From Nemertoderma westbladi (Eukaryota; Xenacoelomorpha; Nemertodermatida; Nemertodermatidae): a stretch of DNA of 64,000 bases. The DNA lies in contig JAUCBJ010006635.1 of the NCBI GenBank assembly GCA_032718475.1, forward strand, positions 1 through 64,000. Reading direction: 5' to 3'. Shown here piece by piece: positions 22,492 to 34,333 of the stretch (position 1 is the first letter of the stretch; each line of letters begins with the position of its first letter). A model generated the notes under the pieces. The model was given only the letters and a program-made list of their open reading frames with translations. It searched no databases and had not been told where the DNA came from. The position numbers and the translations under genes are program-made.

Positions 22492-23730
22492 TGTTCGCGC
22501 TTTTAAGACCTTTGGCAGTTTAACCCGCCAAATCTATATGTCTTCTAGGTTATAAATCTACTCCAGCCTATGACAAGTATTGAACACCTATAATAATTCT
22601 GACATTAGCCAAAGCCAGTCTGTGCGCGACCATTCACCCGCTGGATATACCCGGGAGACTGGATTTGGATGCTTTAATTTGATTGCGGTGCAGGCCTACC
22701 GTACTATTCGATTGATCGTTAATATATAATCTCTGACAAATATTATTCACTTTCGGGAAATATTAGCAGTTCCTTTAGGACGTGGCGCTCTATCTATTTA
22801 AACAGAGCTATGACTCACACTATACACAACAGTATGTCTTATAGATCACCAAAGTGCATTCTTTAGGAAATGCTTTGTTACTCGGTCAAGCACACACAGA
22901 CTATTGCACACAACTGCACACTGAATTGCCGACATTCACCGATTTTAATCATATATAAAGAGAATAACAACCGACATCTGTAGGGCCTATTAAGTAGCAT
23001 TGAACTCACTACAAACCACGATAATGTATGTCGCAAATTGTTATATGTAACCGGTCTCTCTAACCTTAGTGTATCAAGAAGATTGGTTTTTCGGATCGTT
23101 ATCAATATTCTTCCCAATAATAATATGTAAACGAACGATACAATTAACAACACAGTAAATAGCAGTAAATAATGCGGCGAAAAGCAGTTTACGTCAGGGT
23201 GCTTAATCAGATGCCGAGACAAGCAAGAGTACTTAACCAAGTTGACCAAGATAACAGTTTGATGATCTTATAATTAAAGACGCTCTAATGTCAGAAAACA
23301 TTCCCCGGCCGGTGTTCTAGGCGTGGGGGAAACGTCAGTACTGAATCCTGTAATTCTGCTGTACAGCTTTTACACAAAGAGGGAATCTCTGATTGGTCGA
23401 ATGGCAAAAAGCTCCACGTGGAAACAGCTGATAGATGTCGTCATTTTGAGCTGAGCAGAACAAAGAACCAAGGCAAGGCTCCAGGCAAGCTACACGTATA
23501 AAGCTCAGCCGTTAGCTGTCGTCATAGTAACGACACTGTTTCAAGAGGATCTAGGGCGTTGCATCATAGAATTGCTAATTATGTCCTCTAAAGTACACAT
23601 ACAGAAGAAATAGCTTTTATGTCCCCTAAAAACACCGGTACAGCAATGACACGGCCTTTTATGCCTGCTAAACCAACTACAGAGCACTTTACGGGGAAAA
23701 TAACCGGGCAATTCCGCAAAAGCTTTTACA
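22492..23730 (-). repeat. BEL/Pao element 3' LTR
   Basis: Direct repeat partner of 33095-34333, same length (1239 bp). It is the 3' LTR because gag is on the minus strand. Both LTRs contain a 123-codon frame (22878-23249 here) with a hydrophobic stretch (YLLLFTVLLIVSFVYILLLG). That frame begins with TTG, not ATG, and is probably not a gene. Confidence 0.95.
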
Positions 23731-26700
23731 CCGCTCCCAGAAAATGGGATTTTAGTCTATAAAATATAAAAATCACAGTTTCTAAAATATAAAGATACTC
23801 TAAACAGTTAGTTTTTCTTGCGCGGACGGCGTTTACACAGTTTCTTGAGACTAGCAAGAGTCCTTTTCTCTTTGGGGCGAGCCACTTTACTAGGAGGGCT
23901 ATAACTCCTGGGTGAAGGGTGCAATACAATTGCATCAGAAGGTTTAGGGTTACGGTCAGTGTCTCGTCCATTTTGATCTGCTTCTCCTCGAGCTGATTTT
24001 CCTCCGCTTGTCGTTGGACACGCTCGTCCAAAACTCTCGCAGAGAATAGGGTTGTCTAAGCTCGATATCTTCTTAGAGATTCAAGATTTCCCAATCGAAC
24101 TGAGATAAAGCCAATTCGTTTACCGCTTGGACTCGCTGTTATAACTTACGTTTATCTGAACAAACGCAGGTTTCCTTTCTGATCTTTGTAGAATAGCGTT
24201 TAACTCGTTTCGTACAACGCTCTCCTTCACCTTGATGAAGGGTTGTATCGCGTTAAACTGGGACGACCATACGGTTGAATGGTGATATTAGGTGTCCGCG
24301 TCCCAATACGGCTAGGTAAGATGGGCGGCTAGCTAGAGCTCGCTACTGGAGTGTTACCGATTAATTGTTAGGGTAGCACTAGATCTTTGAACAGTGAATA
24401 CAGCTCGTGAGGATCTGGGATACCATCAGAATCGAAAGTCTGAGGTCTAATCAAGGAACGAGGTGGTCTGACCGAGTATTCCGGAACTATGATCATAGGT
24501 TTACTCAAGGATCGTCTGAGTCGAGCGAGCGTAGGTGATATGTCGAACAAGTTTCGGTTTCCGTGGATGTTTATGTCTTTCCGTTTATTAGTTGGGTCTA
24601 GGGCATTTATCGTAATAATACTAAAGATGCATGTCTGGTAGGGGAAACGCGGATGATATTTATTTGTTGTTACAATGCTTCTATCAAGAATTCCAAATAT
24701 ACGTTAGAGTTACCGCGTCCATTTGTCTCTCTAATGTCTTTTCTTTCGAGTCGATATCGAATAGAATTTTCGCATTCGAATTTCAGTTTATCGTTCCGAC
24801 TCCGCCGGGTAGGATATATGTTCGACATAGTCCGTATCGTGTGAATCGATAGAATAGCCAATGGTTAAGAAGTCCATATACGTACTATTACGATGCGTGT
24901 AGCGAGCGGTGAATTTTCCATAGTCCAATTCACGCGTAAGTTGCTTCTAGGAAATCGTCGGTTCGATATAACGACCATCGTCCTTCGTAGTAGTTGGACT
25001 AGCGTCACCGCGTATCAAGCTATCAACAAACACTTGTAAAGGTAGAGTATATCGCTCCCCGATACCAAGACCATCTTCTATCAACTCCGTTATATCTGCT
25101 ATATATGAGTTTATTAATATTATAATGAGCTTATAATTAGGCTAGCGAGCGTCGCTGCCTACCCCAATCAGCCCCCGGACAGTGTAAGAGCCTCAGCGCA
25201 AATGTATCGTCGCCGCTGTGTTTTCCACCAACGTGTAGCTACACAACGACAACGACACTAGCACGAGTCACTCCACTGTCCGTCCCAAAGGCTTAGATAC
25301 ACTTCAGGTTCTTACTGGAGAGTTAGGGTTACTTTCACAATTGCAACTCGCTACTGTAAACACACCTTAGTAGTAACATTCGCCTATAAACTCACAAATT
25401 CCACACACACAACTGTCACAAATTACACACACTCGGGCCATTTGTCCGTTAGTCAATGCCTTCCAGAATGCCACGTTATTATTATGTATCCTTGGATACT
25501 AGCAGTGCGCTATTTATTTCTTACTATGCAATAGGGCAAGCTTTCTATTGTTCTTTTTAACTTGCTTCTAATTCTAGCGTGGGTGTTACTATGGTGACAT
25601 TATGGAAAGCTAGCGGTAGAATTACGGTAATTCCAATGCATACAGATCTGGGATGCTATTTAATAGTAATTCTTTAATGGTCCAATATCTCGTTTATATA
25701 TGATTTTATAAATTTTATCGGCTATTGACTCATACATGGGAGATTCTCACACTCTAACACACTTAATAGGATGAATCTCCGCTCCCGTGATCTATTAATT
25801 AATGGGATTTTGGGAATGTTATAAATTGCACAGAATGACAATTTATTAAATTCATTAAAATATGAATTTAAATTTATTCCCTGAAATTTTATTATTTGAT
25901 AGTACAATTGACACAATTTGATTCCAGAGCAGGTCTGGGGACATAGGATCCTTAATTCTATGAAAATTGTCTTTTAAGAGTATCGGTAAGTGCTACGATA
26001 TCTTAATCGACTAGAATTGTTAAAGGATCTGAATTTTACAGATTTGGATTTATAGATTTGTAAATATTAAATAATTAATATTTGAGATGGGCACCAATTT
26101 ATTCCAGAACTTGTCTGGGAACGTTAACCACTGATTCTAGAATTTGTCTTTCAAGTATATCGGTGGGTGCCGCGATATCTTAATCGACTAGAATTACAGA
26201 TGGTCAAAAGGTTTAACAGATTTATTTGCGTTTCACGCTACTGTTAGAGGGACATCACGCTACTATATGTATTATTATATATGGTATGAGAGCAATATCG
26301 CACGAAGCAATGTCAGTGTGAAGAGGCAAGTCGTTTCCAAGGTCTACCCAGAGCTTGGTTTAGCCGAGACACGAGGATCTGAACTTTGCATTCCTAATAC
26401 TCTGCCTACCAATAATACTTGAATATAGTAGTGGCTTTATTGTACTTTAATAAGTACGGACATTTCATCTTACTGTAGTCACGTATTTATAATATGATAC
26501 GGACAGTAAGGAAAGAGAAAAAATAATTATTTCTCGCCGTCGCACTAAATATATATTATAAGTAATTACGTACGTAATAAACACTAATATATTGCACTAA
26601 TCTACTAAATAATCACTAAAATAACATTATACTGAATAAAATTAAAGAAAACGATTATAATAAAATTACATAATAATACATACATAAATATAAAATAAAA

Positions 26701-26743
26701 ACAAATATAAAATGATATAGTCACACGCCCACTCCATATGTTA
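23731..26743 (-). other. Non-coding 3' region of the BEL/Pao element
   Basis: This 3-kb stretch lies between the end of the Gag-protease frame and the 3' LTR, where pol would be expected. No reverse transcriptase or integrase motif is visible. It contains two diverged direct repeats (about 25920-26020 and 26095-26200) sharing CGATATCTTAATCGACTAGA. A minus-strand frame at 24550-24368 reads PPRSLIRPQTFDSDGIPDPH, of no known family. Confidence 0.7.
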
Positions 26744-29700
26744 TTACGTTATAGAGTCCCTAGATATTTGTCGGATTAGGGAAGTGGTCGTAGGAAGAGT
26801 ATCTTGCCTTCCATAGTTTCCGGACAGTTTTCGGTCTCTTTCCAGTAAACATAAACGACCAGCTGGGCGATTGAGTTGTTGTGTTACTTTCTCCGCTCCC
26901 TTGGCCTGTCTAATCTCCGCCGTGGTAAGATGAGGAGGCCATTCTTCTTCTTCTTTACTTAAGAAGTCGGATCCACCTAACCAGCCTGGAGTATCTATTA
27001 GTTCTTGAGGAGTTGCTCCTCTGGAAGCAATGTCGGCTGGATTAATCGTCCCAAGGCAATGTCTCCATTGATCTATAGTGGAGTTAATATCGTCATTATC
27101 TGAGGAGTATGGTGTTCCCTCAGTTGGGTCGTCCACCTCACTGCTCTCCACTTCCCATTCCTTTACTTGGTATACCTGTTCTTGAGGTAATCTCTCTTTG
27201 AGAGTTATACGGGAAGGGCCAGTGAAGTACCAACCTACTCTAGTTCTTACCGCATAGGTTTGTAGTGGCTGTGGTTGAGCAGGCCGTTTCTCCAATGTCT
27301 CTAGCGCCTCATGCGCGTTTTGGCCGATGAGTATTTGCACTCCAGGATAATCTGTGTGGAATCGAGGTATCTTAAGCTGCTGGATGCTCTCGTCCTCGTC
27401 CCAGTTATAAGGTTCTACTTGGGTAGTAGCGAAGTTCTTTATAGCCACCATTTTTACTGACCTTATACTTTGTTCTCCTAATTTATCCTGGGGGGTGGAC
27501 AACGCACCTACATAGTAATCTGCCGTTATGGTAGATTTCCAAACCTGCATAATTCCTGACATATTCAACTTAGTTCGGAATTTGGGTTGTCCAGCAAAGA
27601 TGTCTTCGGCTAGTTCTTGATCGATGAATGTTCCTGTGCTGCCGGAGTCAAGGAGGGCGTTCACTATGTAACTTTTGTTAGGACCGTGAACTCTTACCTG
27701 CACTACAGGAAATTCTCTGATTCCTACATTGGAAGTTGGATCTTTCCAAGATGGTTGTCTGTCAAAGGTAGTTGGGGGGAACTCATTGTCGGTGTCCTTT
27801 TCGTAAGTAAGTGCTCGATACACTGCGGTATTTATTAGGTAACAGGATTCGTTGGCGTCGGAGAATTCGTCAGTATAGAATCCTTCCATCTCAGACTCTT
27901 GATCAGTGTCATTTACATCACTGAATTGGACATGTAGTTTGGGCTCACTTACCTGACTCGGGTTGTTTCGTTCGAATTCACTGTGTAACAAGATGTGATG
28001 TTTCACACCGCACTTTGCACACCTTACGTCGGAGTAACAGGTTCGTCGTTGGTGTCCTTGTCTGAGGCAATTATAGCATAACCGCTTATCCCACATGACT
28101 TCACGTCTGTCTACCAGGGATTTCTTTAGGAATTCAGCACACACACTCAAACGGTGGGGCCCGTCACACAGCGCACATTTTGGTTTGATGTTACTCACTT
28201 TACCTTGGGTAACGTTATGCACTCTCGTTCTTTCTTCTGGCTTTCTTCCGTGAATTCTCTTAGGAGACGTAGGAGGAGTTGTTGTTACCTGTTCTCTCCT
28301 GTCACTGGTTCGAGACTTATATTTACTTACGTCTTTATAGGTCTTGTTGTCATAGTAAGATTTTGCTGTGTCTTTCCCGCTGTCCTCTTCTTGAGAAGCT
28401 TGGCTTTCGCCGTCGTCAGTATAACACACTGGTGTTACCCTTCTCCTAGAAATGGGTTTCTCACTTACCTTATTTTCCGATGTTTTCTCTCTGGACTGCT
28501 TTATGAGTTGTAATTTTACTTCACTATCTAAGAAGGACATGAGATCAGCCATGGTAGGGCCTCGTCGTTGCTGCTCATTCATATACAACACTTTCTTGTC
28601 CCAGCGTGTACATACTCCACCCTTTGGTAAAGTAGAGACTACGGCTCCAATAACCATGGAACTCTGATATTCATGAGACTTACCTAACCAATCCAATTGT
28701 CTGCAGATCTCCTGAATCTCATCGGAAAACTCTATAATCCCGCTACTAAGGAACTTTTGGGGGGCTACTAATTTTGCATACAAATACTTAGCTATGTTAT
28801 CCTTGTTACCATACCTGATGTTTAATGTATCCCAAACTTGTCTTAATCCATCTGGATGTCCAATAAACTTTAACGCCATTAACTTGGGAGGTCCTTCCAA
28901 GCACTTGATGAGGAATCTAAGTTTCTCTCCGTTAGATAGTACAGAGTTCTGTATGCTATCTTTGTAATATTCATTAAAAGGTAACCATTTCATCTCATCT
29001 CCATTGAATTTGACGATTTCTCCCCCTTTGACCGCTTGGCGGGCTTCTGTTCTAGCCATCTGACGCGTAAAGCTTTCTTGGGCCATCGTGTTATTTAATA
29101 TCGAATTATCGGTATATAAATTTCCCGGATTATTATCAGGTCTATAGGGAATATCATCAACAACAGGTTTATAATCACCCTTAATAGGGTTTGCTATAGG
29201 AGTTTCTACTTCACTAGCAGTATAGATGCGTGTAGGCTCCACACCTTGCGCATGTAATACTTCAGACCTAACAGGTTGACACACAGTTACAGGGGGTATT
29301 GGTATACCCTTTTGTATATTGACTAATTTGTCGCGTTCTAGCGCGATACTTTGCTGCACTTCTTGCAATTCGAGCGCGATACTTTCCCTTACTGTTCCCT
29401 TAAGTTGGTGGACAGTCTCCTGCATCTGTCCGAGCAGGAGATTCATCCCCCGCCGTCCCTCCTCTACCCACTCGACCGCCGAAGCGGGAGTCGCCAACAT
29501 TGTAGCGGGCCGACGCGGGACGACGGGAGACAAATCTTTGATTTCTCTCTCAGTGTCCAGGACAGGGATATTCGCATGGACTGTTCTACCGGGTACAGGC
29601 AGTGTAGTACTGTGTAGAGGGAATTTAGAGTTAAGCTCTGGAAGTACAGGGGTCTCTAGCACAGGAGTGGCTTTGGGAACGACAGGCCTAATTATTTCAG

Positions 29701-29950
29701 GCTCATCAACTATCGTAGGGAGTCTTTTGACCTTAATAATTTGGTCTGTGGGTTCTGTACTACCTAAGTCTGTGCTAGCTAGTTGTCTTCTAACCGCTGG
29801 GGGCAAATCAGGCAATTTGTGACAGTAAGATGTTTTTCTACGCCTGCTTAGACGAGATCTATTTCCTCCGCCTTCAGGATCGGTGGTCTTGCCTTCCTCC
29901 GATGATGTGTATCCTTGGCGTTTGGGAGTAGATCGACTCATCATCTGCAT
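26744..29950 (-). CDS. Gag-protease polyprotein of the BEL/Pao element, pol deleted
   Basis: 1068 residues from ATG at 29950. Residues 1-280 are polar, with a short coiled-coil-like stretch at about 170-210. Residues about 300-490 match the style of the BEL/Pao Gag domain (FNGDEMKWLPFNEYYKDSI, LRFLIKCLEGPPKLMALKFI). The zinc knuckle is C625-x2-C628-x4-H633-x4-C638, with further Cys/His pairs at 592-604 and 644-651. A retropepsin-like protease has the catalytic motif LLDSGSTGTFID (D768). From about residue 945 the protein jumps to WRHCLGTINPADIASRG, which in BEL/Pao elements lies at the far end of RNase H, so the reverse transcriptase is deleted in frame. The C-terminal 50 residues are unassigned. 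The frame is continuous with the upstream ORF apart from one TAG. Confidence 0.9.
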   Translation of the reverse strand: MQMMSRSTPKRQGYTSSEEGKTTDPEGGGNRSRLSRRRKTSYCHKLPDLPPAVRRQLASTDLGSTEPTDQIIKVKRLPTIVDEPEIIRPVVPKATPVLETPVLPELNSKFPLHSTTLPVPGRTVHANIPVLDTEREIKDLSPVVPRRPATMLATPASAVEWVEEGRRGMNLLLGQMQETVHQLKGTVRESIALELQEVQQSIALERDKLVNIQKGIPIPPVTVCQPVRSEVLHAQGVEPTRIYTASEVETPIANPIKGDYKPVVDDIPYRPDNNPGNLYTDNSILNNTMAQESFTRQMARTEARQAVKGGEIVKFNGDEMKWLPFNEYYKDSIQNSVLSNGEKLRFLIKCLEGPPKLMALKFIGHPDGLRQVWDTLNIRYGNKDNIAKYLYAKLVAPQKFLSSGIIEFSDEIQEICRQLDWLGKSHEYQSSMVIGAVVSTLPKGGVCTRWDKKVLYMNEQQRRGPTMADLMSFLDSEVKLQLIKQSREKTSENKVSEKPISRRRVTPVCYTDDGESQASQEEDSGKDTAKSYYDNKTYKDVSKYKSRTSDRREQVTTTPPTSPKRIHGRKPEERTRVHNVTQGKVSNIKPKCALCDGPHRLSVCAEFLKKSLVDRREVMWDKRLCYNCLRQGHQRRTCYSDVRCAKCGVKHHILLHSEFERNNPSQVSEPKLHVQFSDVNDTDQESEMEGFYTDEFSDANESCYLINTAVYRALTYEKDTDNEFPPTTFDRQPSWKDPTSNVGIREFPVVQVRVHGPNKSYIVNALLDSGSTGTFIDQELAEDIFAGQPKFRTKLNMSGIMQVWKSTITADYYVGALSTPQDKLGEQSIRSVKMVAIKNFATTQVEPYNWDEDESIQQLKIPRFHTDYPGVQILIGQNAHEALETLEKRPAQPQPLQTYAVRTRVGWYFTGPSRITLKERLPQEQVYQVKEWEVESSEVDDPTEGTPYSSDNDDINSTIDQWRHCLGTINPADIASRGATPQELIDTPGWLGGSDFLSKEEEEWPPHLTTAEIRQAKGAEKVTQQLNRPAGRLCLLERDRKLSGNYGRQDTLPTTTSLIRQISRDSIT

Positions 29951-29965
29951 TTGACTAGCAGTTAA

Positions 29966-30847
29966 CTATTTATTTATGCAGTCTTGCGTCTCTTGCAGAT
30001 TTTCCAACTCCAGTTGGGTAGTCTCCTCAGACGCTCTCCGTTCTGCTTCTGCCACTGCCTTTGCCGCCTTTCTTTCCGCCTCTGCTTCTGCCATTGCCAT
30101 TGCCGCCTTTCTTTCCACTTCTGCTTCTGCCATTGCCGCTGCTACTGCTGCTGCCTTTCGGTCCTCTATCCGTTTTTTCTTTACTTGTTCTTCTTGGACT
30201 CTAGCGAGGCGGAGTTTTTCATCAAATTTAGCTTGGTTTGCAGCTAACATTTCTGCATCGATTGCATCCAACACAAGCTTGGTTCCTTCACTATTAGGGC
30301 GAAGTCCAGACAGTCGTCTCCTCAACTCTTCGTCTCCTAGGAATCGCTGATAGTCTGACAGATAGATGTCAATGGCGTCTCTAGTTCGCGGCTTCTCTGC
30401 TGCTGTTAATTCGCTTTCCACTTCGCTTTCCACTTGAGAAGAAGTGGCGTCGGTTGATTCTTCATAAGTTGGCCGCTCATCATAAACCGTATCCGCCATC
30501 TTCATTCCGCGTTCGGGCGTCCGCTCAACAGTATCCGAACTACTGGAGCTATCGGGCCGCTGAGAACTAGGTTCTTGGCTAGGAGGTTGCTGCTGTTTTA
30601 TAGCTGCTTCTTGATCCCGCTTGACTTGGGCCCGAGTGCCTATGGCAGACCTACGTTGTTCTACTAGCCTAGGGTCTGACACTACTACTGTAGGGATGGC
30701 CTTTCTTACAATAGTAGGTGACTTAGACTTGGATCTAGGATGTTCTATACTTGGATCTGGGTCACTGATCTTTTTAAGACACTGTCTAACAGTCATTCTA
30801 ACACTTTCTAAGAGACTATCCGACAGTGATTGGGTTGTGTCTGACAT
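29966..30847 (-). CDS. N-terminal Gag-like ORF with a charged coiled coil
   Basis: 293 residues from ATG at 30847 to TAG at 29968-29966. The first half is polar and rich in Ser, Pro and charged residues. From about residue 155 a helical region starts (DAIDIYLSDYQRFLGDEELR), and residues about 205-285 are a strongly charged Ala/Glu/Arg/Lys coiled coil with near-repeats (AEAEVERKAA, AEAEAERKAA, AEAERRASEE). It is in the same reading frame as the Gag-protease ORF, with only the TAG and five sense codons between them. It may be the N-terminus of Gag joined by stop-codon readthrough, or cut off by a mutation. No database family is recognised. Confidence 0.75.
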   Translation of the reverse strand: MSDTTQSLSDSLLESVRMTVRQCLKKISDPDPSIEHPRSKSKSPTIVRKAIPTVVVSDPRLVEQRRSAIGTRAQVKRDQEAAIKQQQPPSQEPSSQRPDSSSSSDTVERTPERGMKMADTVYDERPTYEESTDATSSQVESEVESELTAAEKPRTRDAIDIYLSDYQRFLGDEELRRRLSGLRPNSEGTKLVLDAIDAEMLAANQAKFDEKLRLARVQEEQVKKKRIEDRKAAAVAAAMAEAEVERKAAMAMAEAEAERKAAKAVAEAERRASEETTQLELENLQETQDCINK

Positions 30848-33094
30848 GTTTGTTTACACAGTTGAATGCCTACGGCTATAAATACAGTTAAAGCAAGTCT
30901 AGTAATTCAGTATCACTGTTAGCCTAATAATTAATTACCGATACTGCTACTCAGTGTAGCGTGATATATATATAATATATTAGAATACCGGTATGCTTAT
31001 AGTATATATATAAGTATTATTACAGACTAGATTTGTCACAGAATACCGGTATATAAATTTAGCACAAATATATATAAATATATAATAGGCCTATCGTGAA
31101 TACCGGTATACAGCTGACACTTATAGTATATATAAGTATAATTATTACAGACTAGAATTAATTACAGAATACCGGTATGATTTCAGCCTAAATTTATAGA
31201 ATAAATATAATAAGCCTATTGTAAATACCGGTATGTCAATTATTTTAAAATAATTGAATTTCTGAATGTTAGGGGTTACTTGGTTACTTTACTTACTTTA
31301 TTACCGTTATTTGAGCAGCAGTCCAACTGATATTAAGACCTTAGTGTTGTATAACAGGCCTACTATTTTATTAATAGATTTAGTGGATTTATATGTACCC
31401 GTATGAGGGGTTTTATTACAATATTGAAATAGATGTTACTATTTCTGGGAAATAATCACTACACAGAAGCTGTGCGCTCTCAGTGAAGTGCTACTTATTG
31501 GATACTAAAACAGATAATTCTACTTCCTAAGTTACTTATCTACGAATTACTTACGATACGGGTGAGATTAAATCTCTAATTAAACACAACAAAAATATTA
31601 CGTACGAAATTTTAGGGTAATTTTACAGGGAACTACAAACCAGTCTAACAGGGTGTTAGATTTTCTGGTTATTACAACGGACAGGATATTACGGTATTTG
31701 AAAATAATAAGTAGTAGTAAATACACTGTGTTGTCCAGATAGGAAAATACCACCATCTGATGACCTATAGCCGTATCGCTATAGGTACTACGTTATGTAT
31801 CACGGAGTGTCCCTACCTAGAAGTTAATTACCGCGGTCTACCAGAACCAACGTGCCTATTAACCACTTTACAACACAAATATACTGCCTACACACTAATC
31901 ACCTTCGGAAAGCACTGTACACTAAACCCTAAATTAGGTACAAGTACTTGTACAACAAATAATCAGTAGTTAAAAATACTTGAACAGCTAAAAGAACCAC
32001 GGCATCTGCTGGAGTGACCGGTGCACAAAATCACCAGTCTTTACCTACGCCAAGCAGCCCGTGTAGTACCGGGGTTAATTTAACTATAACGGTATGTGTA
32101 ACAAGCACAATTACTGTAGGAATAAACTTGGGGACATGAATGTTGCGAATAATCGCATAAACTCTGAATAATAAATATTACGCTACCCGTATAGAATACT
32201 CAAACAAAATACAAACCAAACGCTGGCAGACTACCATCAAGCCTAAATAAACTACAGTATGTGCAGATTCCAAAATGGTTAGTTAGTATGCGTTCTAACA
32301 CAGTAGTACGACTTATTCTTTAGGAGGGGGTTGACCTTACAACTCAAGATGCCCCAACTTACTAACTGGCACTTTATCGGACAGACTCTACACACGCAGC
32401 AATCTCTTCAGACCTAATAACAGCTAGACAACAATCCAGCCTACAAAATATCTGAGTAATAACTATTACGGTACCTGAACAGACCACACAAACAAACACA
32501 GGCCAAAACGCTGGCAGACTACTATCAAGCCTAAATAAACTACAGTATATGCAGATTCCAAAATGGTTAGTTAGTATGCGTTCTAACTCGGTAGTACGAC
32601 TTATTCTTTAAGAGGGGGTTGACCTTACAACTCAAGATGCCCCTACTTACTAACTGGCACTTTATCGGACAGACTCTACACACACTGCAATCTGTTCAGA
32701 CCTAACAACAGTCAGACAACAGTCTAGCCTACAAATTGTCTGTATAGACTGAGCAGGCTTACACGCCTTCTGCTCAATACTAGCCTACAAATAAATAAAA
32801 CTGACAGAAATAAGTAAGCTCCAAAAGAAACAAGGGGTGTACAGTCCCTAATCTCTTAAACAGCCTACCAGTATACAATATCACAATCGAAATAGTACTG
32901 ATATACCTGTACTGTTGTAAGTACCGGTCCGGGTGATCAGGCAGTCAGGCCTACTGGTTACCGGTCGACCGGTACTTTAGTCTTGATCGCTTACGCCGCA
33001 ATCAAGATCCTACAAACTGTTATTGTTCTTACCAGAACAATATTAAACTGTATTTATTGCCTACACTGCAATCAAGAATTTTACCAACGGTTAT
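30848..33094 (-). other. Leader region of the BEL/Pao element
   Basis: Non-coding DNA between the 5' LTR and the first ORF. It holds several ATACCGGTAT motifs (30980-31240) and a 288-bp direct duplication (about 32160-32450 and 32455-32745). The duplication is marked by CTGGCAGACTA at 32223 and 32511, and by TAGTACGACTTATTCTTTA. A shorter duplicated block (CAATCAAGA...GTTATTGTTC type) lies at 32995-33094 next to the LTR. A primer-binding site is not clear; TGGTAAAATTC starting near 33086 on the minus strand is the only nearby TGG. Confidence 0.75.
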
Positions 33095-34333
33095 TGTTCG
33101 CGCTTTTAAGACCTTTGGCAGTTTAACCCGCCAAATCTATATGTCTTCTAGGTTATAAATCTACTCCAGCCTATGACAAGTATTGAACACCTATAATAAT
33201 TCTGACATTAGCCAAAGCCAGTCTGTGCGCGACCATTCACCCGCTGGATATACCCGGGAGACTGGATTTGGATGCTTTAATTTGATTGCGGTGCAGGCCT
33301 ACTGTACTATTCGATTGATCGTTAATATATAATCTCTGACAAATATTATTCACTTTCGGGAAATATTAGCAGTTCCTTTAGGACGTGGCGCTCTATCTAT
33401 TTAAACAGAGCTATGACTCACACTATACACAACAGTATGTCTTATAGATCACCAAAGTGCATTCTTTAGGAAATGCTTTATTACTCGGTCAAGCACACAC
33501 AGACTATTGCACACAACTGCACACTGAATTGCCGACATTCACCGATTTTAATCATATATAAAGAGAATAACAACCGACATCTGTAGGGCCTATTAAGTAG
33601 CATTGAACTCACTACAAACCACGATAATGTATGTCGCAAATTGTTATATGTAACCGGTCTCTCTAACCTTAGTGTATCAAGAAGATTGGGTTTTCGGATC
33701 GTTATCAATATTCTTCCCAATAATAATATGTAAACGAACGATACAATTAACAACACAGTAAATAGCAGTAAATAATGCGGCGAAAAGCAGTTTATGTCAG
33801 GGTGCTTAATCAGATGCCGAGACAAGCAAGAGTACTTAACCAAGTTGACCAAGATAACAGTTTGATGATCTTATAATTAAAGACGCTCTAATGTCAGAAA
33901 ACATTCCCCGGCCGGTGTTCTAGGCGTGGGGGAAACGTCAGTACTGAATCCTGTAATTCTGCTGTACAGCTTTTACACAAAGAGGGAATCTCTGATTGGT
34001 CGAATGGCAAAAAGCTCCACGTGGAAACAGCTGATAGATGTCGTCATTTTGAGCTGAGCAGAACAAAGAACCAAGGCAAGGCTCCGGGCAAGCTACACGT
34101 GTAAAGCTCAGCCGTTAGCTGTCGTCATAGTAACGACACTGTTTCAAGAGGATCTAGGGTGTTGCGTCATAGAATTGCTAATTATGTCCTCTAAAGTACA
34201 CATACAGAAGAAATTGCTTTTATGTCCCCTAAAAACACCGGTACAGCAATGACACGGCCTTTTATGCCTGCTAAACCAACTACAGAGCACTTTACGGGGA
34301 AAATAACCGGGCAATTCCGCAAAAGCTTTTACA
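33095..34333 (-). repeat. BEL/Pao element 5' LTR
   Basis: 1239 bp, matches 22492-23730 with about nine substitutions and no indels. In the minus orientation it begins TGTAAAAGC and ends GCGAACA. It carries the same TTG-started 123-codon frame (33481-33852) with a single residue change to isoleucine and one to proline. Confidence 0.95.

Larger units (their letters stand above)
22492..34333 (-). mobile_element. BEL/Pao-type LTR retrotransposon, non-autonomous (gag-protease only)
   Basis: The element is 11.84 kb, flanked by a 5-bp target duplication CTATA (22487-22491 and 34334-34338). Its LTRs are 1239 bp, begin TG and end CA, have no indels between them, and differ by about nine substitutions. 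In element orientation the order is 5' LTR (33095-34333), a long leader (30850-33094), an N-terminal Gag-like ORF (30847-29966), a Gag-protease ORF (29950-26744), 3 kb without coding sequence, a purine-rich tract GGGAGCGG at 23738-23731, and the 3' LTR (22492-23730). Reverse transcriptase, most of RNase H and integrase are missing. A 5-bp duplication is usual for BEL/Pao. The near-identical LTRs indicate a recent insertion that must have been copied in trans. Confidence 0.92.

Noticed and set aside
22878-23249. 123-codon frame with a hydrophobic segment in both LTRs
   Set aside because: It starts with TTG, has no recognisable domain, and its conservation is explained by the recent identity of the two LTRs.
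24631-24861. Short open frames on both strands inside the BEL/Pao element
   Set aside because: Too short, overlapping on both strands, and no pol or envelope motif.
29319-30350. Plus-strand frames opposite the gag genes
   Set aside because: Shadows of the highly biased minus-strand coding sequence, especially the Ala/Glu coiled coil.
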